Origin: Apium graveolens
Taxonomy: Eukaryota > Streptophyta > Magnoliopsida > Apiales > Apiaceae
Direction of reading: 5' to 3'
NCBI RefSeq assembly: GCF_009905375.1
Contig: NC_133648.1
Span: 21,941,884 to 22,005,883 of the forward strand
DNA: 64,000 bases
Made by a program: the position numbers and the translations under genes
Notes under the pieces: generated by a model
What the model saw: the letters and a program-made list of their open reading frames with translations, nothing else
Databases searched by the model: none
Told to the model about the DNA's origin: nothing
Shown: piece after piece, positions 1-11,760 of the stretch
Position numbering within the stretch: the first letter of the stretch is position 1
How the letters are laid out: every line of letters begins with the position of its first letter

Positions 1-1739
1 ATGTGCCATATGGTATAAAAGACTGGCCATCTTGAGTACTAATATGGTTGTCTCATTCCTATTCAAATCATTATTCATTCTTTCTTTTTAAATCCTGATT
101 TGTTGATTCATGAATTCCTCCGATTGTTTCCTTGTACTCTTGTTCCTTACATAAAATTTTCAATCAGAAATATATACACAAATTCCTTCTTGTGTATGGT
201 CTACTTTTTGAATATTTTAAAAAGGAAACGAAATGAACCCGTGTAGCAGACGGAGTTACGTAACAAGTGTGGATAATTGCAAGCCGATGAATGGTGGACA
301 TTTACGTGCAGAGAAGAATCATTATGCTAATAATGGGATTGCTGCGAGGATATTAAATCAAAGGCGGAAAATCAATATACATGATACGTTTCGAGTCTGA
401 GATTTTGGCGTGAATTGGAGTAATTAACAAACCGTGTGAGGTAAATTAAATAGAGAGCTTTATTTAAAACATGAACTAGAAGAATTCTAGAATAATTTAT
501 ATTTATACTCAGTATTGATATCCGGTTATAATCAGAAGATATGAAAAAGGATATGATTTCATCAGAATCGTTCGCTATAATCCTAGGTTGAACTAAAATA
601 TGAATTGTACTTATTAACATTACATGAGAGAGTTAAATTGTGAGTTTAGAAAGTGGCAGTGGATTGGGACACATGGGGATTGATTGTTGGCTGTTTGATT
701 GATTTTTAGTGTCGGCTTAAGTCCGACTGCTAGTCAATAATATAGAGGAGATGCTGCCCAAATTTTCAGATATTATCCTGCTTTTAAAGATAGAATGTAT
801 ACTTTCGTATGTTATTAATATTCCTATGATACTCCAAATAATTGTGATCTTGGTTCTCGAGGGAGGTTGTTACATCCAATTCGACTATATATAATTGGTC
901 TTTGATTTCATTTAGCTAGTCATTACTTGGTACAATTGATCAATTAAGTGGGTTAATTGGTTAATTTTATCAACTCATGGTCAGTTAGATGGAAATCGAT
1001 TCCAATTAGATTAATTCAAATTTTGATGTGACTTTCAAATCCGAAATCAAAACAATGAGGAATTGGGAAAAAGTAAGGACGCTAGTAGAATTCAGAAATT
1101 GCTGCAAATGTGTGAGTTTTTTTTACTTGGATAAGTATGCCCTTCATAATGGACAAGAAAAATAAAAAGTCATTTGTATGGAAAAGTGAGAAGAATATTT
1201 TCAAGAGCTAAAGATTTAAGATGAGGCAACGAGAAGAAAGGAAGAAGGGAGATGGAATAAAGTAGAAATTAATAACTACACCAGTATGGATTTCATTAGA
1301 CAGTCAGGGAGATTTTATCAGCTGCAACAAAGTTTTATCAAAGGATGCCTTATTTTTAAATTGTTTTGATAATCATACAATAAATGATTTGTCAAGTATT
1401 TCTGTTTTGGATTAAGTGTGAGATATAGTTTTAATTCAGTTTCCGCTTGATGTTGATACTTAGGTTGTTGTTAGATATCGGAAGTGGTATTAATATAGAT
1501 GATTGATGTTTACTTCAGAATGGGATGTTGTGAGCATCAAAGTTCGTATTAATATCTAATTGGATATGGCAGCAAAATGAGTATTAATGTCAAGAGTTCG
1601 GTTTTGAATAAGCTATGAGAATGAAGAACGGAGATAGGAAAGTTAGAGGAATCAAAAGGAGGATAAAGAAACTATATAAGATGTCAGGATATAGGTAAGA
1701 TATGGGTAATATGAACGACAGCGAAGATGGCTGGAGTTG

Positions 1740-1860
1740 GGCAAGGACTATGACTGCACGATTAACTATCACCCAGGAAAAGCAAACGTAGTAATAGATG
1801 CATTAAATAGAATGGAAGGACTGAACGTGTTGACAGTGTCAGAAGAATTATAAAAAGGAA
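1740..1860 (+). pseudogene. Gypsy-1 RNase H C-terminal relic
   Basis: One frame reads [20 protein letters not shown] and then a short tail before a stop. This is the hallmark end of Ty3/gypsy RNase H, usually [15 protein letters not shown], where the domain passes into the integrase tether. The A-to-I and S-to-N changes and the early stop mark decay. Nothing upstream could be read as RT. Confidence 0.75.
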
Positions 1861-2097
1861 TTTCAAAATTTGAAATTGGAAGCCTGAGTTTGCAAACCTA
1901 ACAATGCAAAGATGTATAGTATGACTTTTCAGCCGGAATTACTAGAAAAGGTAAAGAGACATCAATGGAAATAATAGATCAAGAAATTATCATTAGAAAA
2001 TATATATATATATATACACTCAAAAAGATGATCAAGGCATTCCCAGATTTTATTTCAGAATTTGGGATTCCAATAGTGACAGAATTGAAGAATGGAA

Positions 2098-2330
2098 CTT
2101 TACAAGAAGCTTACAACTCAAGACATTCGGTCCATCCATGAAGTTCCAATATGTATAGAGATTTAGAGGAAAATTATTGGTGGCCAGATATGAAGAAATA
2201 AATGGTGAGATAGATTAGCAAATGTTACACATATCAAGGAGTTAAGGTGAGACATCAAAGACTAGATGAATATATTTCTCCAAGAAACGTCATGGTGATG
2301 CCACCTGAAAACCAAAGGTGAGGAAAACGT
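2098..2330 (+). pseudogene. Gypsy-1 integrase zinc-finger relic
   Basis: The frame contains a broken HHCC integrase N-terminal domain: an EAYNSRHSVHP segment, then NMYRDLEENYWWPDMKK, then SKCYTYQGVKVRHQR. In intact chromoviruses this region is EAHxSxxxIHPGxTKMYRDLxxxYWWPGMKxxxxxxVxxCxxCQ. Three in-frame stops and a C-to-Y change in the second Cys pair make it non-functional. The catalytic core is not recognisable downstream. Confidence 0.75.
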
Positions 2331-3528
2331 TAATTGTATAATTTTTAATAGGTTATTTAAACCAGATCACTCTCATTTAGTAATAAACAGTTTATCCCAT
2401 AAGTGGGTTATTTGCTTCTTGAAGAAATGGCGGTACGTCATCAGATCCAGAAACTAATTGTAGATAATCAATATGGGGTGATTTAAAATTTGACGAGAGT
2501 ATTCAGAATACGATAAATTATATCGAACAAGAATGGTATGTACTACTCCTAGATGAACGAATATTAAGTAAAGCGGAACTAAAAAGATAGGAATTTGGTT
2601 GAACAATGATAACTCAAGAGATTCAAGCTACTCCGAAGGTATGATACGAGACATAGATGTCAAAGAAGACTCTCTGATAGTATAGCATAAAGAAAGAATA
2701 AACATTATATGTGATTAGACATTAAGGAATGCATTGCAGTCAGTCTCGTATGAGAACCCCTTAGAACCAAAATAAATGATAATATAGGTTAAAAGTATGC
2801 CGGTGATGCCTCCAGGTTAGTGTACTTTCTTTAAAATGGTAAGAGATCTTCGCTCGATAAATTTACTCGATTATGCTTCAAGGAAAATAAAATATGATGA
2901 TAGTTTGTGCGTCAGTCCTATTCAGTCAAGATTTTCTCGTAAATTCTTAAACTCTGGAGTAATCTCGAGAACGTTAGAAATCGAATACGCCATGGTTCCA
3001 TTATATCAATCGTAGATGGACGAGAAGATTAAAAGAACGATTAAAGAGCCTGGAATGCGACTGGAAGCGATTATGAACTAAGTTAACTGAATAAAGAAAC
3101 ATGTAGTAATGGGGTTCAATAACCAGTAGCTATTACCACGTTCATGAGCACGAATTACTAGAATTACAAAGAAAAGCTAATTAGTAAGCATTATGCTGGT
3201 CCCTTTTGAGACAATAAAATAGTTAGGATAAGTGTAAGTAAGTTGGCTTCATCACCACACGTTTAGCAGATTTATACAGTATTTATACGTGTATACTCAG
3301 GAAAACTAATTTAGCTCCATTATATATAAAATGGAGACTTGAGTTGAATTATATGAGAATCAGATAGATTATGATGCCAATAAGAGGCTGTTAAGTAGTG
3401 AGTAATGCTGCGAGTAAAAGTTTGTGAAAAGTTGTAGGGTTGAAAGATCAACCTCAGTAAATGGAAGTAAGATAATTGAATATATCATTATCTGATCCTT
3501 ACTATGATTCTGAGGACAGAATCCTTTT

Positions 3529-3541
3529 AAGGGGGGAAGGA
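3529..3541 (+). other. Polypurine tract of Gypsy-1
   Basis: The purine run aaggggggaagga lies directly before the TG start of the LTR. It is the expected plus-strand primer for reverse transcription and fixes the element's orientation as +. Confidence 0.75.
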
Positions 3542-6500
3542 TGTAACATCCAGGATATCACATGTAATTATTTTTATCAATAAATAATTTTTATATGATT
3601 AATATGTGATTTTTGGTGAATTATCTGATGATTGGTGTGAATATGTGAATGCTTATATGTGATACAGTATAAGTTTGCTAAATTTATTTTGACCGGAATA
3701 AAATATAGATAATTACGGTATTTTCTGGTAATTTTTGGACTGTTATATGAATTTATATTGATTTATGAATTTATTAATTATTTTCTGAATAATTATAAAA
3801 TTATTTTATAAAGCCGGGAACCGTCCGACTTCAACTATTTTTACGTTTTTACAACCCGAAACTCTTCCGAAACCTCCTTCCTAACCTAATCTGGTAATTC
3901 CGGACATTTTCTGTGTTTTGACTTTTTCGATCCGGATTACGGTTTGACCCGTGCGCGGCCCGGCGCAAGATTTTCGATACGGTAATTATTTCGGTGAATC
4001 AACAAAACCCGTATTCTCAAAGGACGGGATAATATTACATTATTTTTGTATAAAGTATTTTATAAGAAGCCCGGTGTGGATAATTATCCAGTACGGGTAT
4101 CAAATCGGATCGTTTTTGCAGTTACTTAGCGGCTAAGTAACTAATTTAAAGATCCGAAACGATCCAAAACGAACCAATATTCCAAAAATATATATAGCCT
4201 ATTTATTATTTTATTTTATTCGTTTATTCATTTGCAACCGGTGCAAATACGGTAAATACAGAGAAAACCCTAGAAACCGATACGTTCTTGAGAATCAAAC
4301 GTATGAACGAAGGCATTATCGAACTCCGATTCAGGCGTGCAACATATCAAAACGAAGCTCTCGAAAAGTACTTTCATAATCAATCATCCGTTTTTATGCA
4401 GAAATCAAGGTATTTTTGTGATTTAATTATTTTAATTCGAATTAATTATGGATTAAATTAAGAATTTTTGTTCTTGATGTTGTTGATATGATCTGATGGC
4501 ATAATCATGTAGATAATTTTCTCCTGATTAATTTGGTATATTATATGTCAAAAATAGAGGTCAATAACATGGTGAAAATGGGGTTTGATTCTGTGAAATT
4601 TCGAATTAGGGATTTTGTTCTTGAATACTTCTAATCGAATTTGGGCATTTTTATTTGGTTGAACATGGGTAGGATTTGATGCTGCCATAACGTTTGTTTT
4701 GTTGTGAGGATTCAGAATATGTGGTCAAAATAATTATTGGAGTTAAATCGGAGCCTCGCCGGAGTTAAAGAACTTGGCGGCGTCGTGTTTTTGCAACGAG
4801 ATTTCCGGCCAAACGGCCGCCCCTTTGATCGATTCATCACCACAGGGGGATTCAGGATGTTTACCTCTGTTGATCTGCTCAGTTTCACGCCGTTCTGGGC
4901 GGTTTGGGGCTGCCGCCGGCGAGCTCGATGGCGGCGGCCATGGCTGTCGATGGCGGGGGTTGAAGGTGGTGGTGAAACTTCAGTTTCATCACCCACCTTT
5001 TACCTAATTTACATTTCAGTCCCTCCCTTTTAAAAATATTTCAAAAACAATATTATGTTATTTTTAAAAATCACAAATTGGTTATTTAATTATTTTAAAT
5101 TCAAAAAATTATTTTAATTATTCATAGATTCAAAAATAAATCGAACTTATTTTGTTAATTAATTTTAATTAGTTTTTAATTATTTTAATTAATCGATTAA
5201 TTTATAATTAATTGATTAATTAATTTGATTAATTATTGATTAATTTTAATTAATTTAGTAATTAGATTTAATTATTTAAATTGATTTAAAAATTCCGAAA
5301 AAAATAGTTTCGAGCTTCAAAATATTATTTAAAATTATTTTTAAGGCTCGGTAATTATTATGAAATTATTTTGAAGCCAAATTCGGATGTTCGAACCCTA
5401 TTATTTAATTATAAAATGATTCGGAGTCCAATTTTAATTTCGAAAAATGTTCAAAAATTCGTAATAAATACCTGGAAAATCATTTTGACCCCAAATCTTC
5501 TTTGAAAAATTATTTTGATCAAATACCTTACGTGTTATGTGCTACGTGTTCACTGATTGATGCGATATATGCCTATGTGGTTATGGTTTGACTGTTTTAA
5601 TCATAACTTTTAATCCGTAAATCGGATTTGGGTGAAACGAAGGGTAGATAAAAGCTTATGATGTCTATGTGATGATTAGAATAATATGAGTATGAATAAT
5701 TGATAGATACTTGTGTTATGTGCTATATGTGACCTGTTGGTTAACTGTCGGTCTGTATGTTCCGTATCTACTTGTTTATAGTATAACTTTCAACCCGTTA
5801 ATCGGATTTGGGTGAAATGAAGGGTAGATAGAAGTACATGTCAAATAGAATCGTATGAATTGAATATTGATCCATGCTTATAATATGTGAGCAGAAGAGG
5901 CAAGGTGTAGGAAAGGGAAACAGATAGTTGAGGAGTAAGACAGTTGTGATTGAAAATGAGCGCAGTATAGCAAGCTAATACCAGGCAAGTGTTCTGAACT
6001 TTCTCGAGATATAGTGTAGTGGATTGATAGTCATGTTCTATATTTCAAGTGCTTTGAAGCACTGAACCCAAAACCCTGATTCCAGTTATTGATCTTGAGT
6101 CGTAAACCTTATTCTTTCTAAACCATTGATTGTTGTACACCAAAATACGAACCACAAATATACAATACTACTCCACAAATACATACTAAATACCAAAGAC
6201 TGAACCGAATTAGTTATATACTCAAACCATTGTACCTTATGATTTGAAAGGCCAAATCCCTTTGTTATCCAATTCTTTCATTAGCTAACAGCCAAGCTTT
6301 GAAAATGCCATATTGATCCTTATATAGATTGAAACCATTTCATTATTGAATATCCAATGTTGTTAATGATTCTGTTTATTGCTTATTGTTGTTTATCCTG
6401 TTATTATGTTAGAATTGGATTGTTTTTATAAAATTGTGGACCAGATTCGTGGTCAGACCATATAATGGTCAAGTTAGGCCAATGTGTGCCTTGGATCCAG

Positions 6501-7075
6501 TAGTTAGAGCAGTGCTGTGTACTTTGCTCGAGGTTAGTGCGTGACTGATCAGCAGCCTACCCTTGGTTTTTAAAATGAAAATATAATATCCAATTCTAAA
6601 TCATAATTCATTGTTCACTCAATATCATAAACCTTTTTCACTTGATGATCATTATTCTCAGTTTTGTCATTGTGACTTGCTGAGCTAATTAGCTCATTTA
6701 TGCGATGTTGTTTATGTTCTTTTCCAGTGAAGAAGGAACATATTGGTACCGAGGATCCCCAGTCCAGCGCGAGAGCTAGGGGTTCAGGTTGATCGAGTTA
6801 AACTAGTAGGCACCTTTTGGAGTAATTTAAGTTTTTAAAAGTTTGTAATAAAGTTTAATACTCAGTTCTGAGTTTAGATAGTTGAGATTTGAACGGTTTG
6901 TAATATAAGTGTGTGTTTGGCTTGTGTGCATACTTTAACCTGTTGAGGTTCGTGGTAGTTGGTAAGTAGGGTCACTGCATATTATTATTATCTTTATTAT
7001 TGTTATAAGCAGGTTATAAATAAGGTGTGTGTATGTGGACCCCAAACTTCTGACCCGGGTTTGGAGGGCGCCACA
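3542..7075 (+). repeat. 3' LTR of Gypsy-1 (3.5 kb)
   Basis: It starts TGTAACATCC immediately after the polypurine tract and ends GGAGGGCGCCACA, with terminal TG...CA. Length and terminal motifs fit Tekay/Del-type chromovirus LTRs. A GC-rich patch near 4900-4960 lies in otherwise AT-rich DNA and gives short overlapping ORFs without family features. Two segments near 5580-5680 and 5750-5850 repeat a tail of the type cggatttgggtgaaa-gaagggtagata, a small internal duplication. The right boundary is supported by the Copia-1 ORF resuming at 7076. Confidence 0.75.
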
Positions 7076-7365
7076 GTACCAGTAGCACCACCATCATCAA
7101 AATGCCCAGTCCGCCAAAACGTCAGTACTTATTGGCTTGAAATAGATTGAGGTTGGGTCAAAGCATACCTAATCTCACTATTTGCTAAGAACTCTTGCAC
7201 AAAGTGCAAATCTAATAGAGTTTCAGCCTTGTTCAAGATTGCAGCATAGTTGTTTGGTACAAACTTGGCTCCATTAATATTTAAATCCTTGGGTGCCCTG
7301 AGAAATAAGTGAGAATTAAAATTGCCTGTAAGGTATTTGATAAAATGTCTGTAAAGAAACCGTCA
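7076..7365 (-). pseudogene. Copia-1 ORF3, N-terminal part, split by Gypsy-1
   Basis: A frame without a clear ATG runs from about 7365 to the Gypsy-1 boundary. It contains FLRAPKDLNINGAKFVPNN, a leucine-rich helix region (AAILNKAETLLDLHFVQEFL), then ALTQPQ and, after one stop, VLTFWRTGHFDDGGATG. This looks like a conserved globular domain. I do not know a biochemical function; it is an accessory ORF located after pol, as in SIRE/Maximus elements where such ORFs are called envelope-like. I see no signal peptide or membrane segment. The C-terminal half of what I infer is the same gene is in Copia-2 (16010-17067). Confidence 0.55.
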
Positions 7366-8002
7366 GAGAATGTGAGAGAGAATAAGAAAAGAGAAAGAGT
7401 AGAATAAGAATGAAAATAAAAAAATTAAAAGTCTTTTATCTCTTTTACTTAGACACCCCACATGACAGCAGTTAATAAGTAGTGGAACAGACCTTTACAC
7501 CTGTCAGACATGTAGTAATTAATACAAAAGTTAATGGGCACGGTAAATAAGCAATTATTACTTATCACATGCAGTTTTTCAAGGAGAAAAACCGTCCCAC
7601 TACACAAGTTATCCCATTAAATAAATGATTATTACTGCTTTATCTCTCATAAACCAATATTCTGAAAAATATGACCGTTGAGGTAATGACCAAAAATAAA
7701 CCAAGGAAATAAATACTGCCATGTCAGCATCAGAACTTAATTATTATCAAAATTTAAAAGGTCATCAGAACTTGATTATTATCAGAATTTAAAAGGTCAT
7801 CAGAATATGAAATGACTCAGAGACAAAATCTTGCAATAAAATAAAATTTCATTAATATATCAAACGAATACATTTCATGAAACTTAAATTACATCAGAAA
7901 ATTACAAGATTGCCCTAGTCTAGAATCCCTAACATCAACAGCCTTAGTCCTAGTCTAAAAGACTGACAAAGCTGACAGTGAAGAGAAACAGGAGGATAAC
8001 AA
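7366..8002 (-). other. Leader-like region between the small ORF and ORF3 of Copia-1
   Basis: No ORF. Read on the minus strand it ends in a pyrimidine-rich CT stretch (about 7370-7440) directly before ORF3, resembling a plant 5' leader. Near 7730-7810 there is a ~40 bp tandem duplication built from the tcagaactta-type motif found throughout this element. Confidence 0.35.
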
Positions 8003-8242
8003 TTAATTCTTCTTCCTATCTTCAATAAAAAGAATAGCAAGACGAATGATTCTCTCCTGCTGACGAAGAGAACGGAGATGAAGATCTCTTTGAACAGTCA
8101 ACAAGTCATTTTTAATGATTTCTGGAAATTGAATCCAGAGATTAGAAGGAATGTTGTTTATAGGATAACGAGTTGGAACTCCATTGTTCCAGATAGTCAC
8201 CTTGTCTGAGCCATAGCAGTAAAACCAACCAAACTAAGTCAT
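8003..8242 (-). pseudogene. Small ORF (79 codons) between pol and ORF3 of Copia-1
   Basis: The frame starts ATG ACT TAG, so codon 3 is a stop (probably once CAG), then is open for 76 codons. Recognisable pieces are GSDKVTIWNNGVPTRYPI, a basic Arg/Gln-rich helix (DLHLRSLRQQERIIRLAI) and the end FIEDRKKN. I do not recognise the family. The start is chosen because it lies about 50 bases downstream of a TATA-like box (8291-8297) and in frame with the long open stretch. It could be a separate gene or a detached exon of ORF3. The + strand ORF overlapping its promoter at 8262-8531 is treated as a shadow. Confidence 0.45.
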
Positions 8243-8290
8243 TGTTTGAGAGAAAAAAGAATTGATTTTTACTGAAGGATTACTTGTCAG

Positions 8291-8297
8291 TTATATA
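8291..8297 (-). promoter_or_regulatory. TATA-like box upstream of the Copia-1 small ORF
   Basis: The minus strand reads gtctatataac here. It is 49 bases upstream of the ATG at 8242, a spacing that would give a short pyrimidine-containing leader (ttcttttttctctcaaac). This is a sequence-only prediction; TATA-like strings are common in AT-rich DNA. Confidence 0.3.
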
Positions 8298-9632
8298 GAC
8301 AAGGGAAGACCAAGAGATGTATGGAATGTGAAACAAAAAGAAGTAAAGCCTCATCTCCCTAGACCGATGAGTAATAATGACAGCCATTGGAAGCTTAAAA
8401 CAGGAGTTAATGAGCACACGAAACAAGTAAAAATTACTGTGCATATACGAGTACCACTAACCCAAATTATGTTGACTATTTATATCTCACCCAAACATAT
8501 TCTGATTTTAAATATGACGGTTTCAGATTGAACCACAAATAAGTCAAGTAAAGAATCAGGATTTAATATCAGAACTTAGACTTATATCAGAACTTAACAG
8601 TCATCAGAACATGACTCCTTAACTCGAAAAGTGAATGCCTATTTCTGTAATTCTTCACACAAATATTGATTTCGTTTCTTCAGAACTTAATCATCAGAAT
8701 TTTTATCATAACTTGTCCTCAAAATTTATGCAACTGACACTTAACCAGTTCATCTAAAATAAAATTTATCACCACAGTAATTTTCATTATTCATATGGAG
8801 TGTATGTGTGTGTAGTAAGCTAAATATCAGATAAAGATTAAAGTCTGATTCACTTCAGTACATCTTAGAAATAAGGCATAACTAAGAACTTTGCTCAAAA
8901 TTTGTCATTATTCTGATGTCTACTATAGAATGAGTTCATGCATGAGTCCATCTCAACTGTTTTGTACTCATTTTATGCATCTTTTGAAATTCCATTTTAC
9001 AGTGGCTTCTCAGTGTAAGTGAGTCACGACTGCTTATCAGAATTTATGCTATTATCAGAGTATTTCTCCAGTAATTATAGAGTGTGAAAAGTCACTAAGA
9101 AAATATTTATTTACTTTTCTAATACATATAAATTAATACCAGCAATGCACTTGGGTCTTCCCTTCCACATTTTTACTCTAGATCTCAAAGGAGTACCTGA
9201 TTTTTATTTCTTTTCTTTTCTTTTTCTTTTGATAAGTGAGGCTTATCAACACTTAGTACATTCACCAGATTTACTAACATCAAAACTTAACAGATAAGAA
9301 GCACTATTCTAGTTTTTGACTTAGTAATAAGATACACAAAGTAAACTTAACTAAGCTCAATATCAGAATTTGCTTGTGTTAAAAGATTTTCACATAAACA
9401 ATTACTTCAAACATGGGATTTTTAGTATATTAAAGACTACTAGTTCAGCATTTAGCACAATTATCCTCATTGGATTGAATAATCACAGAGACATGCATAT
9501 CACTATCAGAGTTTAGAAATTCACATCAGACAACAATCAGCACTTAAGCAAATTTTGATTTAAGCACAGAATACACAAAGATAGTAATATCTGTAAATAC
9601 TGATAATAAAATCTGATGTATCAGAACATAAA
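8298..9632 (-). other. Non-coding region after Copia-1 RNase H, rich in tcagaactta-type motifs
   Basis: No coding frame was recognised. The + strand shows many copies of a short motif of the form tcaga(a/g)(c/t)tta, for example near 8570, 8590, 8610, 8680, 9035, 9360, 9505 and 9615. The same motif is present in the LTR and inside the coding linker of this element. Confidence 0.5.
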
Positions 9633-10412
9633 CTAAGCAGATTTAGAGAAAGAACCTGAAACCATTCCAAGTTCATTTACCAATCTTGTAAAAGTAGCTT
9701 CACACAGTGGCTTTGTGAAGATATCTGCTAGTTGTTGATCTGTCGGAACAAAATGCAATTCCACTGTACTTTCATCCACATGTTCCCTTATGAAGTGGTA
9801 CCTAATGCTGATGTGCTTTGTCATTGAGTGTTGAACTGGATTACCTGTCATAGCAATGGCACTTTGATTATCACAGTAAATAGGAATTTTAAAAAATTCT
9901 AACCCATAATCCAGTAACTGATTCTTCATCCAAAGAATCTGTGCACAACAGCTTCCTGCAGCAATGTATTCTGCTTCTGTAGTTGATGTGGAAATTGACT
10001 TCTGTTTCTTGCTAAACCAAGAAACTAATCAGCCTCCAAGAAATTGGCAGCTTCCACTTGTGCTTTTCCTGTCAATTTTGCATCCTGCAAAATCTGCATC
10101 TGAGTAACCTATTAGCTTAAAGTCTGATTCCCTAGGATACCACAATCCCAGGTCAGTTGTACCCTTAAGGTACTTGAAAATTCTTTTCACAGTTGTTAAG
10201 TGAGGTTCTCTTGGATCTGCTTGAAATCTTGCACATAGACAGGTAACATACATGATATCAGGTCTGCTTGCAGTAAGATAGAATAGTGAGCCAATCATAC
10301 CTCTGTAATCAATAATATCTACTGATGTACCAGTATCCTTATCCAATTTTGCTGCAGTGGCCATAGGAGTGGATGCACTTGAACAATCTTGCATTCCAAA
10401 TTTCTTCAGCAA
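9633..10412 (-). pseudogene. Copia-1 RNase H domain
   Basis: Two frames cover the domain. The upstream one has SASTPMATAAKLDKD, a SRPDIMYV block and the tail YSDADFAGCKIDRKSTSG, with the first catalytic Asp in DADFAG. After a frameshift near 10030 the rest reads YCDNQSAIAMTGNPVQHSMT and FVPTDQQLADIFTKPL, the canonical copia RNase H end. The enzyme would degrade the RNA strand of the RNA-DNA hybrid during reverse transcription. The protein ends shortly after GMVSGSFSKSA. A frameshift disables it. Confidence 0.85.
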
Positions 10413-10439
10413 ATTTCTGGTGTACTTGGATTGACAAAT

Positions 10440-11335
10440 AAAAGTGCCTTCTTCATTCTTCTTGACTTGAAGGCCTAGAAAATAGCTAAGTTCCCCATCA
10501 TACTCATTTGATATCTTGACTGCATCATCTTGGCAAACTTTTTACAAAGTCTGTCATTTGTAGAGCCAAAAATGATATCATCAACATATATCTGCACCAA
10601 AAGTAAGTCCCTTCCATGGTTGAGATAAAACAATGTTTTTTCAATAGTCCCTCTGTTAAATCCACTTTCCAGAAGAAACTGAGCTAGTTTCTCATACCAT
10701 GCTCTTGGAGCTTGCTTAAGGCCATAAAGTGCTTTGTCTAGTCTGTAGACATGATTAGGAAATTTTGAATCTACAAAACCTGGAGGTTGTTCAACATAAA
10801 CTTCCTCTTCCAATTCTCTATTGAGAAAAGCACTTTTCACATCCATTTGAAAGACTGTAAACTTTTTGTGAGCAGCATAATCCAAAAATATCCTTATGGC
10901 TTCCAATCTAGAAACTGGTGCAAATGTTTCATCATAATCAATTCCCTCCTGTTGAGAATATCCTTTTACAACCAGCCTTGTTTTATTCCTTGTAATTATG
11001 CCATCACTGTCAGTTTTGTTTCTGAACACCCACTTTGTACCAATAACAGATCTGTTCTTTGGTCTTGGCACTAGGGTCCAGACTTTGTTTCTTTCAAATT
11101 CATTTAACTCTTCCATCATTGCTTGCACCCAATCAGCATCTTGAAGAGCTTCTTCCACTTTCTTTGGTTCAGTCTGAGAGAGAAAAGAGTGATAAAGACA
11201 TTCATTTGATGTAGCTGTTCTAGTTCTGACACCTGCATCAGGATTTCCAATAATTAAGTTGAGTGTATGTGCTTTAGTCCACTTCCTTGCAGATGGAAGA
11301 TTTTCTCTAGAACTGGATGCTCCCCCATGATCCAT
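10440..11335 (-). pseudogene. Copia-1 reverse transcriptase domain
   Basis: A 286-codon open frame carries the copia [22 protein letters not shown], a WVFRNK block, a [13 protein letters not shown] block, [31 protein letters not shown] and the catalytic [10 protein letters not shown]. All core motifs including the YVDD aspartates are present. The frame breaks near 10475 before RNase H. It lies within a gag-pol polyprotein in the minus direction and would copy the element RNA inside cytoplasmic particles. A near-duplicate fragment lies at 49283-50106. Confidence 0.88.
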
Positions 11336-11760
11336 GTTGTCTTCATCAACATTTTCTGATGCTCCCCCTGAAATTATGCTCTCTGAGTTGGATCCTTCAG
11401 ATTTTGAGTTTCCAGAAATATCAGCACTTGAGTTTCCAGAATTATCAGAACCTGGCCCATCAGAACTTGATGAATCAGAACTTGAAGAGCCTGTTGTAGG
11501 TTCTGATGCTTCTTAAAATGTGGTTGTATCTTCAGTATGCTCCCCCTGCACAGGTGCATCTCCCTTTGGCGTAGTCACCACAGTATCAGTAACATCAGAG
11601 TTTAATCCATCAGAGTTTGCAGTATTAGGATTTAAACTGTCAGGATTTAGACTGTCAGGATTTACAATATCAGAATTTAAAACTTCATTCTCAAATCTCA
11701 GCTGATCATGATCATTGAAATCTTCAAGTCATGTAATCTTCTTACCATCAAAAGAGATAT
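11336..11760 (-). pseudogene. Copia-1 integrase-RT linker, repetitive and acidic
   Basis: On the minus strand the frame between integrase and RT encodes a Ser/Asp/Asn/Gly-rich, low-complexity stretch with short repeats such as NPDSLNPDSLNPN. At DNA level these are coding versions of the tcagaactta-like motif, in units of about 18 bases (11590-11690). One stop lies near 11515. The + strand ORFs reported over this stretch are antisense shadows of the repeat. Such linkers are common and variable in copia polyproteins. Confidence 0.65.

Larger units (their letters stand above)
1..7075 (+). mobile_element. Gypsy-1: decayed Ty3/gypsy LTR retrotransposon, left end outside the window
   Basis: The internal region (1-3541) carries relics of gypsy RNase H and integrase in the right order, followed by a polypurine tract and a long 3' LTR. 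No long frame survives; stops and frameshifts are frequent, so the copy is old. The 5' LTR, gag and RT are not visible. The right end at 7075 interrupts an ORF of Copia-1, so Gypsy-1 inserted after Copia-1. The first ~1700 bases show nothing I can assign beyond belonging to this decayed interior. The family is probably a Tekay/Del-like chromovirus, judged from LTR size and the style of the integrase relic. Confidence 0.75.

Noticed and set aside
860..900. Possible LTR start (ggaggttgttacatcc)
   Set aside because: Resembles a polypurine tract plus TGTTACATCC, but no matching second copy, end or primer site was found nearby.
4712..5033. Overlapping ORFs on both strands in a GC-rich patch of the Gypsy-1 LTR
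   Set aside because: Low-complexity, overlapping in three frames, no family motifs; GC-rich DNA simply has fewer stops.
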